Positions 17,866-26,565 of a stretch of 64,000 bases of DNA are shown here, piece by piece. This stretch comes from Oceanisphaera litoralis. GTDB taxonomy: Bacteria > Pseudomonadota > Gammaproteobacteria > Enterobacterales > Aeromonadaceae. Location of the stretch: positions 62,001 to 126,000 of the forward strand of contig NZ_JAFBBE010000002.1 of assembly GCF_016907015.1 (NCBI RefSeq). Reading direction: 5' to 3'. Each line of letters opens with the position of its first letter. Positions within the stretch are counted from its first letter, which is position 1. The notes under the pieces were generated by a model, which was given only the letters and a program-made list of their open reading frames with translations, was not told the DNA's origin and did no database searches. Made by a program: the position numbers and the translations under genes.

Positions 17866-18987
17866 TTACAGTGCGAAGTCCACTGCAATGACGCCGTAGT
17901 CCTGCTTGACGTTGCCGTCCGCAGATTCCTTGGCGCCCTTGAACTGGGGCTTCTTCATACCGAAGATCTTGCCGTAGCTGATACCCTTCTGGTTGTTGTA
18001 GTCGAACTCTTTCTCGAACCACTCACCGGAACCCAGGTCAGCGACACCCAGCGCCTGCGCACCGCAGAACAGCGCACGGGTACCGGCCACGTTAGAGCCT
18101 GCGCCCCACTTGGCCGCCGCCAGCTTGTTGTGCGGGACATGTCGGAACTCATGCACCATCACGCCGTCGATCTGGAAGCTGTCGCCACCCGCCCACAGGC
18201 TGTTCTTCTCACCACGAACGCCCGCATGACGGGAGTTGGCGATGAAGTCGGCGTCCAGTTTCAACTGGGCCATGGCCAGAGGGTTCAGGAACAGGTGGTA
18301 CATTTCTGCACCGCCGGTACCGCGAACGCCGCGAATGTAACGCTCTTTGGCCAGGGCCTGCATCTGGACGATGTGGCGGTAACCAATCTTGTCGGCCGCA
18401 GTGATAACCGAGGTGTCTCCCTGCTCCAGACCGGTACCCGCGATGCGCACATGGCGCTCGGAGGACGGTGCGGCAACATCGGCGGCGAACGCCAGGTCAC
18501 TCAGGTTCTGGCCGGCCGCTTTCACGGGGCGGGTCTTACCGTTGTTGTACACGCCGTAACCCATACCGGCCATGGTCAGGAACGCCATCTGGTCGATGCG
18601 GTCTGCCAGCCAGTAGGCCAGTTGGTCCTTGGCTTCGGTACGGAAGTTCACGATGCTGCGCTGGTCGGCCATCTTGCCGGTGGTACGGTGCGCGTGACGG
18701 AGCTGGTCGATCTGGATGTGGTCGTCATACGCTTTCAGGGCCTCTTCGTTCCCCTCCAGATCGTAATCGCCCACTACGCCATCACCTTCAATGTCGGGGA
18801 CCAGCGTGATGATCGCCTTATCGCCGCGCTCGGTTTTGGTCAGCTCGGTGATGCGTTGGATCAGGGAATTCTTGCCAGTACCCATGAAACGGGTAATGAA
18901 AGAGTTCTCGCGGGCCTGGTGCCACAGGTCGCGGCTCCATACCAGTTTCTGCTCGTCAGTCAGAGCAGCGAAGTTAGTCTTTGCCAT
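17866..18987 (-). CDS. Major capsid protein (N4 gp56-like family)
   Basis: A 373-aa protein. The N-terminal ARENSFITRFMGTGKNSLIQ and the following ERGDKAIITLVPDIEGDGV are typical of the N4_gp56/DUF4043 capsid family. The later KDQLAYWLADRIDQMAFL, MYHLFLNPLAMAQLK and GVMVHEFRHVPHN segments also fit. It should form the icosahedral shell. SD-like AGAGGT precedes the ATG on the minus strand, and an operator/promoter pair lies at 19151-19189. Scaffold and portal genes are upstream in the same direction, separated by two plus-strand genes. Confidence 0.85.
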   Translation of the reverse strand: MAKTNFAALTDEQKLVWSRDLWHQARENSFITRFMGTGKNSLIQRITELTKTERGDKAIITLVPDIEGDGVVGDYDLEGNEEALKAYDDHIQIDQLRHAHRTTGKMADQRSIVNFRTEAKDQLAYWLADRIDQMAFLTMAGMGYGVYNNGKTRPVKAAGQNLSDLAFAADVAAPSSERHVRIAGTGLEQGDTSVITAADKIGYRHIVQMQALAKERYIRGVRGTGGAEMYHLFLNPLAMAQLKLDADFIANSRHAGVRGEKNSLWAGGDSFQIDGVMVHEFRHVPHNKLAAAKWGAGSNVAGTRALFCGAQALGVADLGSGEWFEKEFDYNNQKGISYGKIFGMKKPQFKGAKESADGNVKQDYGVIAVDFAL

Positions 18988-19150
18988 GTGATGCTACCTC
19001 TGTAAGCCCCACCAGATTCAAGTCATGGGGGGACGTTGATAAAGTCCTATTCATGCCTTGCTCCTTGACGCGGAACTCACGGGGGCGCTGGTAGAGCCTG
19101 ACAGCGGGCAGGGGCCGGATAACGGGGGCCAGTACGATTGGTAATATAAT

Positions 19151-19189
19151 AGCAGTGTTACTGTTTAAAATGAATACAGTGATACTGTA
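19151..19189. promoter_or_regulatory. Two operators in the divergent capsid / plus-strand intergenic region
   Basis: AGCAGTGTTACTGTT (19151-19165) and TACAGTGATACTGTA (19175-19189) match the phage-wide palindrome. On the minus strand the first ends in TGC directly before TATTAT, an extended -10 facing the capsid gene. The pair lies between divergent genes (18987 minus, 19263 plus), so it could control both. No other feature was seen in 18988-19262. Confidence 0.65.
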
Positions 19190-19262
19190 AAGTGGGGGTG
19201 TTTAAGGTACTATTTCGTATGTTTTCCACCAGTTGGTGGATGCCAGTGCAGGAGCCTTTGAA

Positions 19263-19553
19263 ATGAGTATTCCCTTCAGTCCCCGCGAACACAGTACCGT
19301 GATGCTGTCAGTGGATGACGTTGCCATCAACACCCCCATCGCCGCCGCGTCTACCGTCTGGATCGACAACCGAGGTAGTAGTGACCTGTTGATTGAATTC
19401 TTTAGCAATCCTTTGGACGTTGACAGCTATAGAGTCCCGCCTTACGCAGCCCAGCCCATCAGCCGGCCTCCCTCGGCAGCGAACCTGTACCTCAAACGCC
19501 CGGACGGCTCCATCGCAGGCACAGTGTTTGTGTCCCAAGGCTATGGTGTCTAA
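19263..19553 (+). CDS. Small beta-rich virion-like protein
   Basis: Start at the ATG at 19263, preceded by CAGGAGCC as SD; an earlier in-frame ATG lacks one. The 96-aa product (STVMLSVDDVAINTPIAAAS, then NLYLKRPDGSIAGTVFVS) is almost all predicted beta strand with Pro turns, resembling head decoration or fibre proteins. It is followed after 20 bp by a larger beta-rich gene on the same strand. Both run against the surrounding late operon. Function is inferred. Confidence 0.55.
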   Translation: MSIPFSPREHSTVMLSVDDVAINTPIAAASTVWIDNRGSSDLLIEFFSNPLDVDSYRVPPYAAQPISRPPSAANLYLKRPDGSIAGTVFVSQGYGV

Positions 19554-19573
19554 CCACTTCGGAGCATTAAGCT

Positions 19574-20470
19574 ATGCCAGTAAACTCTCTGGGTAATACC
19601 CCGGTTTTTGAAACTAAAGTCGGGACCATCACCGCCAACGCGCAGACCGTAGCAGTCGATGTGCGTCGTGCCTCCAGCATGACCGTTATGATGAACGCGA
19701 CGTCTTTGAGCGGTCATAACAGTACCTTTGAGGGCAGCCTCGATTCGACTGACGGTACCGACGGTACCTGGTTCATCTTCCAGGTGGTCAGGACCAACGC
19801 CAACACCGTCGAAACCGCCACCGGCACCCTGTCCGCCACCCCGACGTATGCGTGGCGCACCTCGGTGAACGGGATTAACTTCTTCCGGGTTCGCGCCACG
19901 GCTCACACCAGTGGTACCGCCACCTGGCGATTCCAGCGTGGTAGTAACGCCGGTGAACCCGTACCTGCCATCCAGCTAACCGGTAACCAGCCGGTGGCCG
20001 GCGCCGCAGCCCATTCAGCCGCCGTATCCGGTAACCCGGTATTTGTGGCGGGCGGCGTGAACACCGCCGTCGATACCACATTGGTAGCGAACGACGTGTC
20101 TCGTTTCACCATGACCACCTCCGGGCAACTGCTGACCGTGGTCGGTGGCTTGCCGGAACAGACCTGGCAGTACACGAGTATCCTGACCACCTCCGCTACC
20201 TTTGCGGCCAAGGCTGCGACCGCTTCGTTGCGTAACTACGTCACGGACATTAGCTTCCAGAACACGAACGGTGTGGCGACTCAGCTACAACTGATCGACA
20301 ACGCCACCGTCATCGCGCAGTGGAACGCTCCGGCTAACATGGACACACCGGCCAGTATCATTTTCAACACCCCACGCCGGGCGGCGGCGGTGAACACGGC
20401 GATGAACATAAGCTGTGTCACCACCGGCGCGAGCGTCATGGTTAACATCGGCGGTTACGTCGCCATGTAA
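19574..20470 (+). CDS. Beta-rich virion-like (decoration) protein
   Basis: A 298-aa protein rich in Thr, Ala, Asn and Val with few charges and no enzyme motif. A domain near residues 1-110 (KVGTITANAQTVAVDVRRAS, then GTDGTWFIFQVVRT) looks like a carbohydrate- or capsid-binding beta-sandwich. The C-terminal half repeats similar strand patterns. Its low charge and beta richness suit a surface virion protein. It forms a two-gene plus-strand unit closed by the terminator at 20490-20510. Confidence 0.55.
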   Translation: MPVNSLGNTPVFETKVGTITANAQTVAVDVRRASSMTVMMNATSLSGHNSTFEGSLDSTDGTDGTWFIFQVVRTNANTVETATGTLSATPTYAWRTSVNGINFFRVRATAHTSGTATWRFQRGSNAGEPVPAIQLTGNQPVAGAAAHSAAVSGNPVFVAGGVNTAVDTTLVANDVSRFTMTTSGQLLTVVGGLPEQTWQYTSILTTSATFAAKAATASLRNYVTDISFQNTNGVATQLQLIDNATVIAQWNAPANMDTPASIIFNTPRRAAAVNTAMNISCVTTGASVMVNIGGYVAM

Positions 20471-20489
20471 AGCGTACCGGATAAGCGAA

Positions 20490-20510
20490 GGGGGCCTGAT
20501 GGCCCCCTTA
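20490..20510. terminator. Bidirectional terminator between convergent genes
   Basis: GGGGGCC-TGAT-GGCCCCC at 20490-20507 is followed by TTATTCATTT on the plus strand. It separates the plus-strand gene ending at 20470 from the minus-strand gene ending at 20512. Confidence 0.8.
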
Positions 20511-20511
20511 T

Positions 20512-20739
20512 TCATTTCCGGCTGTACTCTCGCGCCGCTGGCAACCCGCGACCTTCGAGCTGGGCGATAATGTCCTCCACGGTGTCGTCCACCACTTGGT
20601 TGCTGCTCATACGCTCCAGTTTACGCAGCGCCGCCACGGCGGTACGGGTCAGGAACCGTTCGGCCACAAAGCGCCAGGCGATGCGACCGACGAAACCCTT
20701 ACCCAGCTCCAGCAGCAGTTTCAGGGCGATGTTGGCCAT
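20512..20739 (-). CDS. Small basic helical protein, unknown
   Basis: A 75-aa protein with an amphipathic, hydrophobic N-terminal half (ALKLLLELGKGFVGRIAWRF) and a charged C-terminal half (VVDDTVEDIIAQLEGR). Its start overlaps the scaffold stop (TAATG), so it is coupled to scaffold translation. It could bind membrane or nucleic acid, or be a small head-assembly protein. No family is recognised. Confidence 0.6.
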   Translation of the reverse strand: MANIALKLLLELGKGFVGRIAWRFVAERFLTRTAVAALRKLERMSSNQVVDDTVEDIIAQLEGRGLPAAREYSRK

Positions 20740-21743
20740 TACAGGAAATCTCCCCTTGCCTTGGCCAGGGCCTCACGGCTCATACTGGCAAACTGGTCAT
20801 CCGACAGCTTGGTCACGTCCACTCGCACGTCCTTGTTCTTGCCGCTGTTACCCTGCAATCGCTGTGGGGCCTGTTGAGCACGGGCCATCTGCTGCTGCAC
20901 GTTGACCGGTTTACGACCCACCTCAGACCGTGACGGGGTGGAGGCTGCCTTGCGGGACTGGATACCGTTCTCAATGGCCACCAGTCGGGCCGAACGGCGC
21001 AGCGCCTCACCCGCACTCATGCCATTGGCAATGAAGGTGTCGCGCAGCCCAAGCACTTCTTCCACCAATCCCATGTCGGCGTCGTCGGAGGTGTGATCGA
21101 ACTCGGGGTATTCCGCCACCACCTCACCGGCCGCTTGCTGCAGGCTGTTCACCTCCTGCTGGTAGGCGTAGGTCGATTGCGCGGCCTCCACCGACTGACC
21201 GGACATTTGCTGTACCAACTGTTGACCGTGGCTCTCCAACAACTGCTTGAAGGCAGCCTGGGCCTTGCCTTCGTCACCGTCGAGGACCGAGGCAAACATC
21301 TGGTTGACCAGGTTGTCATCCAGCGTGGTGTTAACCGCCTGCTGCTGTGGGCTGAACGGGGCCGGTGTCGATGCCTGACCGGACAGGGCTTCCAGTTCGC
21401 GCAGTCGCAGTTCAAGTTGCTGCCGCTTCTGGATTTCCTTGTTCAGTCGCTGGCGGGGGACCATGGGGTTGGAGTCTTTTTTCTTTGGCGCCGGCTGTTC
21501 CACACCCGGCTCCTCGCCGACAACCTCGCCCTCCTGCTCCTCGCCATGCTCATCCCCTTCACCAGCGAACGTATCCTCAGCATCCTGCTCCGGGGCTTCA
21601 TACTCCTGCTCCGGGATCGCATCACTACCCTCAATGTCTACACCATCACCACGGTCTATCTCGGCCAGCGGGGCGTCATCCCAATGGGTGTCGCCGCCGA
21701 ACTCATTCTGGCCGTAGCGGTTTTCGGTTTCAGTCACGGACAT
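20739..21743 (-). CDS. Capsid scaffolding protein
   Basis: A 334-aa protein. The first ~90 residues are extremely acidic (EYEAPEQDAEDTFAGEGDEH). They are followed by NPMVPRQRLNKEIQKRQQLE and a long coiled coil, and the C-terminus is basic (KNKDVRVDVTKLSDDQFASM). An acidic N-terminus, helical middle and small basic capsid-binding end are typical of scaffolds in podovirus-type heads. It lies between portal and capsid genes and overlaps the portal by 14 bp. Confidence 0.8.
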   Translation of the reverse strand: MSVTETENRYGQNEFGGDTHWDDAPLAEIDRGDGVDIEGSDAIPEQEYEAPEQDAEDTFAGEGDEHGEEQEGEVVGEEPGVEQPAPKKKDSNPMVPRQRLNKEIQKRQQLELRLRELEALSGQASTPAPFSPQQQAVNTTLDDNLVNQMFASVLDGDEGKAQAAFKQLLESHGQQLVQQMSGQSVEAAQSTYAYQQEVNSLQQAAGEVVAEYPEFDHTSDDADMGLVEEVLGLRDTFIANGMSAGEALRRSARLVAIENGIQSRKAASTPSRSEVGRKPVNVQQQMARAQQAPQRLQGNSGKNKDVRVDVTKLSDDQFASMSREALAKARGDFL

Positions 21744-23847
21744 TCTGTTTCTCCTTGGTGGTATTCAGTTGCGATTTGAGGGCTTCCAGCGCCATGCTGG
21801 TGCCACCTCGCAGTTTGTTGAGGTAACGCTGGTTGTGGTGAGACTGGGCCGACAGGGCAATTCGGGCGCTCAGCTCACGCAGGCGAAGTTCTTTTTCCTG
21901 CTCCAGACGTTCGATTTCCAGGGCGGCCTCGTTGTGACCTTCCAGACTCGCGGCCTTCGCCATGGACAACTGGGCGGCGGCTTGTTTCTGGGCAATCTGG
22001 GCTTCCAACTCTTGTACTTCGGCTTGCATCTTGGCCATGGCCGCTTCGGACTGGGCTTGCTGCATCGCCATTTCTTCTTCGGTCGGTTCACCGAAGCCCT
22101 GCAGGTTTTTAAGCAGCTCTGCCACTTCCTGACGGCGGCGCAACTGGCTGTACTGGACAAGAATGTGATCGGGGATGGCCACGCCCATTTCGCGCAGGCG
22201 CATGGCCTCGGCGAACTGCTGATCGGCTGCCGAACCGGATACCGGTGCAAATGCCACATCGGCCACGTACTGTCCGGTGGTCACGTCGTTCAGAATGTTG
22301 CCTTCCGGGTCCATGCCGTTAATAAAGCGTTCTTCCTGTACCGGCTCACCCGTCAGCTCGTCTTCCTGCGTCACCCGGTAAAAACGGGTGTCTGTGTAGA
22401 AGTCCTGCACCAGCTCCAGGATCTTGCGGGCAATCATGCGACGACAACGCATCAGGTTTTTCAGTACCACTGACACCTGTACCTGACCGCGTGACGCCTG
22501 CGCTTCCATCGCCCGACCGGATTGGTCAGCACGGCCGAGGCCGAGCATGGCAGTGTTCACCGCGGATACGTCACGGATGGTGCCGGCGGCTTTCTGGCTG
22601 ATTCGGTCAATACCGGTGGGGATAGAGTTAGGCTGGATTTTCTCAGGGGCCGCAGCGGTCTTGCGCTTAACCAGCACCAGGCCCGTCTCGGCACCGCGTT
22701 CTTCCAGTTCTTCCTCGGTCATGTTGGCCAGCGACCCTTCCTCGACAATCCAGCCGGAGTTGGCGGTGGTATTGACGATGTGCAGCTCTTGGCTGCTGGT
22801 CTTGTTCAACAGCTCCTGCGGGTCGAGCAGGTTCTCTACCACGCCGAAAGGTTTGCCTCGGCGGAAATAGGGGTAGAACGGGATGATGGTGAAGGTGCGG
22901 TAGGGCGACCAGTCATCGAACAGCAACACCTGATCGGCGCTAACCGTCATCTTGACGCGGCGCACCAGCTTCTCCATCACCAGCAAGTTGTGCTGCTCGG
23001 CCATGGCCTCGGCGGCCTCGGGTTCAACATGGGCCGGGACCAGTCGAAAGTCGCCCATTTCCGGGTCAACCCAATGCAGGGCCTTGGTCATGGTGAAGTA
23101 TTGGCGCTCGATAACCCGTACCCGGCGCAGCTTGCGGTGATCGCCCGCCAGGTCTTCGCCGCCAAAGGTGGACTTGTGGAATTCCATGTCCTTTTCATCG
23201 CCGGAAAAACCGTTCTCGGCAATGACCCGCAGCTCCTCGGCCTTCTGCTCGCCATACTGCACGGCGATCTCGTCCGGGGTCATCCATCGCGAGATAAAGA
23301 CCTCGTTCCAGGTCGCCGGGTCCAGATCGCGAGCCTCCGGGTCGGGGATAACGTCTACCGGGTCCTCATGGGTGATGGCCACCTCACCAAACAGGTTGTC
23401 ATCATACGAGACACGCAGGTCGTAATAGCCGCGCCCGGTGATGACCCCATCAGCAAATACCGTGTCCTCGGTGCTCTCGAAGTCGTTCAGACCGAGAATG
23501 TAGCGGGTGAGCTGGTTCAGCTCGAAGGCCACCTCACCGGTACCGTGCTTGCGGGGGCTATATCGAACCTCCATGCGCCGGTCCATCTGCTCACCCAGAA
23601 TGGCGTTCACGGTGGACAGCACAAGATTCAACGTCAGTGCCGGGCGGCCTTCACCGTCAAGCTTCGACCGGTCGCCCTCGTTCCACTGGTCACCGCGATA
23701 GAAATCGTTGCATTTGCGGCCGAGGGCCACGTACTTCTCATGGCCAGCATCGTAGGCCAGGCGAAACTGCTCCTGGTTACGGCGGGCCTTGCTCATTGCG
23801 TCCTGGTCCAGCCGGGCCAGGGCGTCTTCGCTGTGCTGATTCATCAA
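21730..23847 (-). CDS. Portal protein (P22 gp1-like)
   Basis: A 705-aa protein, close to P22 gp1 (725 aa). The N-terminus has CNDFYRGDQWNEGDRSKL and PALTLNLVLSTVNAILGEQM, conserved in P22-type portals, and GRGYYDLRVSYDDN and PDPEARDLDP follow. The C-terminal ~130 residues form a long coiled coil (EEEMAMQQAQSEAAMAKMQA), as in portal barrels. It forms the dodecameric DNA channel and binds terminase. The frame overlaps the scaffold gene. A promoter/operator region lies just upstream. Confidence 0.88.
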   Translation of the reverse strand: MMNQHSEDALARLDQDAMSKARRNQEQFRLAYDAGHEKYVALGRKCNDFYRGDQWNEGDRSKLDGEGRPALTLNLVLSTVNAILGEQMDRRMEVRYSPRKHGTGEVAFELNQLTRYILGLNDFESTEDTVFADGVITGRGYYDLRVSYDDNLFGEVAITHEDPVDVIPDPEARDLDPATWNEVFISRWMTPDEIAVQYGEQKAEELRVIAENGFSGDEKDMEFHKSTFGGEDLAGDHRKLRRVRVIERQYFTMTKALHWVDPEMGDFRLVPAHVEPEAAEAMAEQHNLLVMEKLVRRVKMTVSADQVLLFDDWSPYRTFTIIPFYPYFRRGKPFGVVENLLDPQELLNKTSSQELHIVNTTANSGWIVEEGSLANMTEEELEERGAETGLVLVKRKTAAAPEKIQPNSIPTGIDRISQKAAGTIRDVSAVNTAMLGLGRADQSGRAMEAQASRGQVQVSVVLKNLMRCRRMIARKILELVQDFYTDTRFYRVTQEDELTGEPVQEERFINGMDPEGNILNDVTTGQYVADVAFAPVSGSAADQQFAEAMRLREMGVAIPDHILVQYSQLRRRQEVAELLKNLQGFGEPTEEEMAMQQAQSEAAMAKMQAEVQELEAQIAQKQAAAQLSMAKAASLEGHNEAALEIERLEQEKELRLRELSARIALSAQSHHNQRYLNKLRGGTSMALEALKSQLNTTKEKQNVRD

Positions 23848-23880
23848 CCACCCTGAGTGATAGTATTGCTATGTATCATT

Positions 23881-23905
23881 ATATAACAAGTATCACTTGT
23901 TTTTA
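23881..23905 (-). promoter_or_regulatory. Operator and -10 upstream of portal gene
   Basis: AACAAGTATCACTTGTT (23885-23901) is a clean palindrome of the phage-wide family. On the minus strand it is followed directly by ATATAATG, giving a -10 of TATAAT. It lies in the 67-bp gap between terL and the portal gene, so the head operon may start here independently of the terminase genes. Confidence 0.6.
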
Positions 23906-23914
23906 TAGCTATGG

Positions 23915-25630
23915 CTATGCACTCATTGCCGAACGACGCCGACCCCCCACCACTTTGCCGCGCAGCTTGTCCCGGAACGACTTCTGCTTGACCGTCTTCT
24001 GATTGACGATTCCGAACTGCAGCAACATCTGGCCGATCCACGCCAACATGTCCACCTGGTCGTCGTGCTTGCCCAAGGGGAAACTCAACAGCTCGGCCAC
24101 CAGCGCCTCCACCCACACGGCGCCACGGGGGAAGAATACTTTCCCCTGTTCCATCCGGCCTTGCAGGGGGCGGGCACGAACCACCTTGTCCTTGCCCCGT
24201 GTACGCAGCTTCTCATACGGGATATGCACCCCGGTTTCCGCCATGCGCTTGAGCAGGAAGGGTTCCAGGGTCATGTCGATATGGCCGGTCTCCACCCCGA
24301 AGATTTCCGGGTTCCAGCGGCGCTGTATCTCCATCATTTTGTCGATGATACCCAGCGAGTTCCAGCGCCCGCGGTGCAGGTCCAGCAGGTACAGGTTCTG
24401 CTCCGGGCAGACACCGACCACGCCGAATACCGAGAAGTCGTTCTGCTCAGTCTGACCGATGGCCAAGTCGGCGGCGGCATATATTCGCAGGGTGTTCAGC
24501 GGCGGGGCCTTGTCGTAATACCGAACCATCCCCTTGGTGAAGTAATCACCGTCCTGCGACACTGGGTTCTGCTGGTACAGGGCCTCCCAGTCGCGGGGGA
24601 TCATGGTCCGTTTGATTCGCAGCAAGGCCGGAAGCGGATACCGGTCCGGGTGCAGCGCCTCGCCCTGCTTGCGGAATTCTTCGTCATGCTGGGCCACCGC
24701 CGGGTAGTTAACCACCTCCCACCGATCTGCGTCCTCCGGCCAGGTGCCGGTCTCATTGGCTTCCCGTTCGGCTTCCTTCATCACATCAAGCAGCCAGCCG
24801 GACAGGTCATCCTCGTGCCAGCGGGTCTGGATGATAAGTACACCGCCACCGGGCGCGAGTCGGGTATAAAACGTCGATGAGTACCAATCCTTGATTTTCT
24901 GCCGGGTGGTCTCGGATTCCGCTTCCTCGCGGTCTTTTACCGGATCGTCGATGATGCCGAGGTGTGCTCCCCTCCCGGTTATGGGGCCTTGTACCCCCGC
25001 TGCAGCCAGGCCACCACCATCCGTGGTCATCCATTTCTCGACCGCCTGGCTCGACTTGGACAGGCGGGTCTTGAACACCGTCTGGTACTTCTCGGTGTCC
25101 ATCATATCCCGGACCTTGCGCGAGAAGTCCTTGGCCAGGTCACCGGAGTAGGAACAGGTGATCACCTCCATGCTGGCATTTCGGCCGAGGAACCAGCCGG
25201 GGAAGGTCTTGGAACCAAGGGCTGACTTCCCATGTCTGGGGGGCATTGCAATCATCAACCGGGGCGACCGGCCCTGCTCGATGGCCTCGGCGAATTTCTC
25301 CAGCCGGCGGCAGATGTCGGCATGCACCCACCCGGGAGCATAATTCGGCTCCACCCTGGTCACGAACGGCAGGAATCGGCGGCGACACAGCGCCCGCTCA
25401 GCCAGCTCCCGGCGTACTTCCGTCTGTAGATCGAACTGAGCCTTGTCTTCGGCTATCACCCGCTCTTTCTCAGCCTCGATGTTGGCGGGATTCATGGGCA
25501 ACGCATCCTGATACCGGGCGGTGCCGTTCTCCATGGCGCAGTCAATACAGGTGTCGTCATCATGCCGGCGCTGCGGCGGGAACTCGCGGCGGCAGTCGTG
25601 GCACAGGTATACCTTGGTTTGGTCAAGCAT
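23915..25630 (-). CDS. terL: Terminase large subunit
   Basis: A 571-aa protein. The Walker A-like motif is in IAMPPRHGKSALGSKTFPGW, with GRGAHLGIIDDPVKDREEAE as Walker B and downstream acid. A C-terminal RNase H-like nuclease carries IYAAADLAIGQTEQNDFSVF (first Asp), EIFGVETGHIDM and FPLGKHDDQVDMLAW (last Asp). N-terminal C-x2-C pairs (LCHDCRREFPP, then CIDCAMENG) suggest a zinc-binding knuckle, uncommon for this family. It drives ATP-dependent DNA packaging and cuts the concatemer. It overlaps terS by 8 bp. Confidence 0.93.
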   Translation of the reverse strand: MLDQTKVYLCHDCRREFPPQRRHDDDTCIDCAMENGTARYQDALPMNPANIEAEKERVIAEDKAQFDLQTEVRRELAERALCRRRFLPFVTRVEPNYAPGWVHADICRRLEKFAEAIEQGRSPRLMIAMPPRHGKSALGSKTFPGWFLGRNASMEVITCSYSGDLAKDFSRKVRDMMDTEKYQTVFKTRLSKSSQAVEKWMTTDGGGLAAAGVQGPITGRGAHLGIIDDPVKDREEAESETTRQKIKDWYSSTFYTRLAPGGGVLIIQTRWHEDDLSGWLLDVMKEAEREANETGTWPEDADRWEVVNYPAVAQHDEEFRKQGEALHPDRYPLPALLRIKRTMIPRDWEALYQQNPVSQDGDYFTKGMVRYYDKAPPLNTLRIYAAADLAIGQTEQNDFSVFGVVGVCPEQNLYLLDLHRGRWNSLGIIDKMMEIQRRWNPEIFGVETGHIDMTLEPFLLKRMAETGVHIPYEKLRTRGKDKVVRARPLQGRMEQGKVFFPRGAVWVEALVAELLSFPLGKHDDQVDMLAWIGQMLLQFGIVNQKTVKQKSFRDKLRGKVVGGRRRSAMSA

Positions 25631-26141
25631 CCTGTACCTCTTGGTACTGATCGGGGGCCAGGTGGAAGGTCTTGCCCGCCAGCTTCATCAGCGTGTCGTC
25701 GTCCATAAGCTCCAACTGCCCACGGGTGGTGATTTCCAGCTCTTTCTTCTCTGGCGCTGCCAGGCCGTGCAGGCGAACCAGCGAGTCCACCGCCTTGATT
25801 TCTTCGGTGGCGTTGGCCGACTTGGCGTGAGCCTCCAGGTACAACAAGGTGGCGTCGTTACGGGTGAACTCGATAGCACCGGCCTGTATCGCTTCTTGTC
25901 GGGACATTTCACGGAAGTAGGCAATCGCATCCCGAATGTCCTCTGACTGGGCCAGTTTGGCCACGGCTACCTGCGGTTTGTTGTATCCGGCAGCACGGGC
26001 AGCCGCCACCGGGTTCAGGCCACGGGTGCGGTACAGGACATAGCTTTCTTCTTGGGAGGTCAGGCGACGGATGCCAAGGCCAGCGTAATGGGAACGCATG
26101 ACGTCGGGCGTGATGGCGTCGTCATCATACGGGTCAGACAT
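25623..26141 (-). CDS. terS: Terminase small subunit-like protein
   Basis: A 172-aa protein upstream of and overlapping terL. Residues ~28-75 (LTSQEESYVLYRTRGLNPVA, then AARAAGYNKPQVAVAKLAQS) form a helix-turn-helix as in TerS N-termini. A helical oligomerisation region and a charged C-terminus follow. It should recognise pac/cos DNA and regulate TerL. Assignment rests on the helix-turn-helix and position. Confidence 0.75.
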   Translation of the reverse strand: MSDPYDDDAITPDVMRSHYAGLGIRRLTSQEESYVLYRTRGLNPVAAARAAGYNKPQVAVAKLAQSEDIRDAIAYFREMSRQEAIQAGAIEFTRNDATLLYLEAHAKSANATEEIKAVDSLVRLHGLAAPEKKELEITTRGQLELMDDDTLMKLAGKTFHLAPDQYQEVQDA

Positions 26142-26172
26142 AGGGGTACCTCACGGCGGTGATTTACCCTAC

Positions 26173-26192
26173 AGAATAACAGTAATGCTGGT
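26173..26192 (-). promoter_or_regulatory. Operator with extended -10 upstream of terS
   Basis: AACAGTAATGCTGGT (26178-26192) matches the dispersed palindrome. Reading minus, it ends in TGT directly before TATTCT (26173-26178), an extended -10 facing terS. Confidence 0.6.
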
Positions 26193-26205
26193 TTTTTGTA
26201 ATGAT

Positions 26206-26243
26206 GAAACCCGGCAATGTCGGGGGAGGCGTTGCCGGGTTTC
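26206..26243. other. 12-bp perfect inverted repeat in the early/late divergent region
   Basis: GAAACCCGGCAA (26206-26217) and TTGCCGGGTTTC (26232-26243) are perfect complements with a 14-nt loop. They lie between terS and the early promoter region. It could be a terminator-like hairpin, a protein-binding site or part of a packaging site. The rest of 26244-26425 is an AT-rich patch (26310-26345) followed by G-rich DNA in which I see no gene. Confidence 0.6.
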
Positions 26244-26425
26244 TTGGAGGAACGGCCTCATATTACTGCGACGGTAGGTAGCAGCCAATAGGGCCTGTAG
26301 CGAAATTTTAAAAATATTTTTTACGTTTTTCATTTACTTAGGTTGATTGTTATGGGTGGTTCGGCGGCGAGTAGGGGCCGTTCGATGCGGGAAAAGGGGG
26401 AGGGTAATTGGGCCTGGGTGGAGTG

Positions 26426-26452
26426 TTGATTTGCCAGTGTTGCTGGTATGGG
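26426..26452 (+). promoter_or_regulatory. Operator / weak promoter at start of early plus-strand region
   Basis: TTGATT (26426-26431) is followed by CCAGTGTTGCTGG (26434-26446), a member of the operator family, ending directly before TATGGG. It is the only such element between terS and the first plus-strand gene at 26566. The -10 is poor and the spacing short, so promoter activity is uncertain. Confidence 0.45.
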
Positions 26453-26565
26453 TGTCGCTGTAGGAAGCGGTGCCTGCTTGATTCGGGGTTGGTCTCGAGT
26501 CGGGCTAGTTTGGACTCTTGAACCTACTTAGGAGTCCCATGAACCTCAACATCAGGAGTAACACC

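Noticed and set aside
17830-19005. 391-codon plus-strand frame across the capsid gene
   Set aside because: The minus-strand N4 gp56-like capsid protein is convincing; this frame is its shadow.
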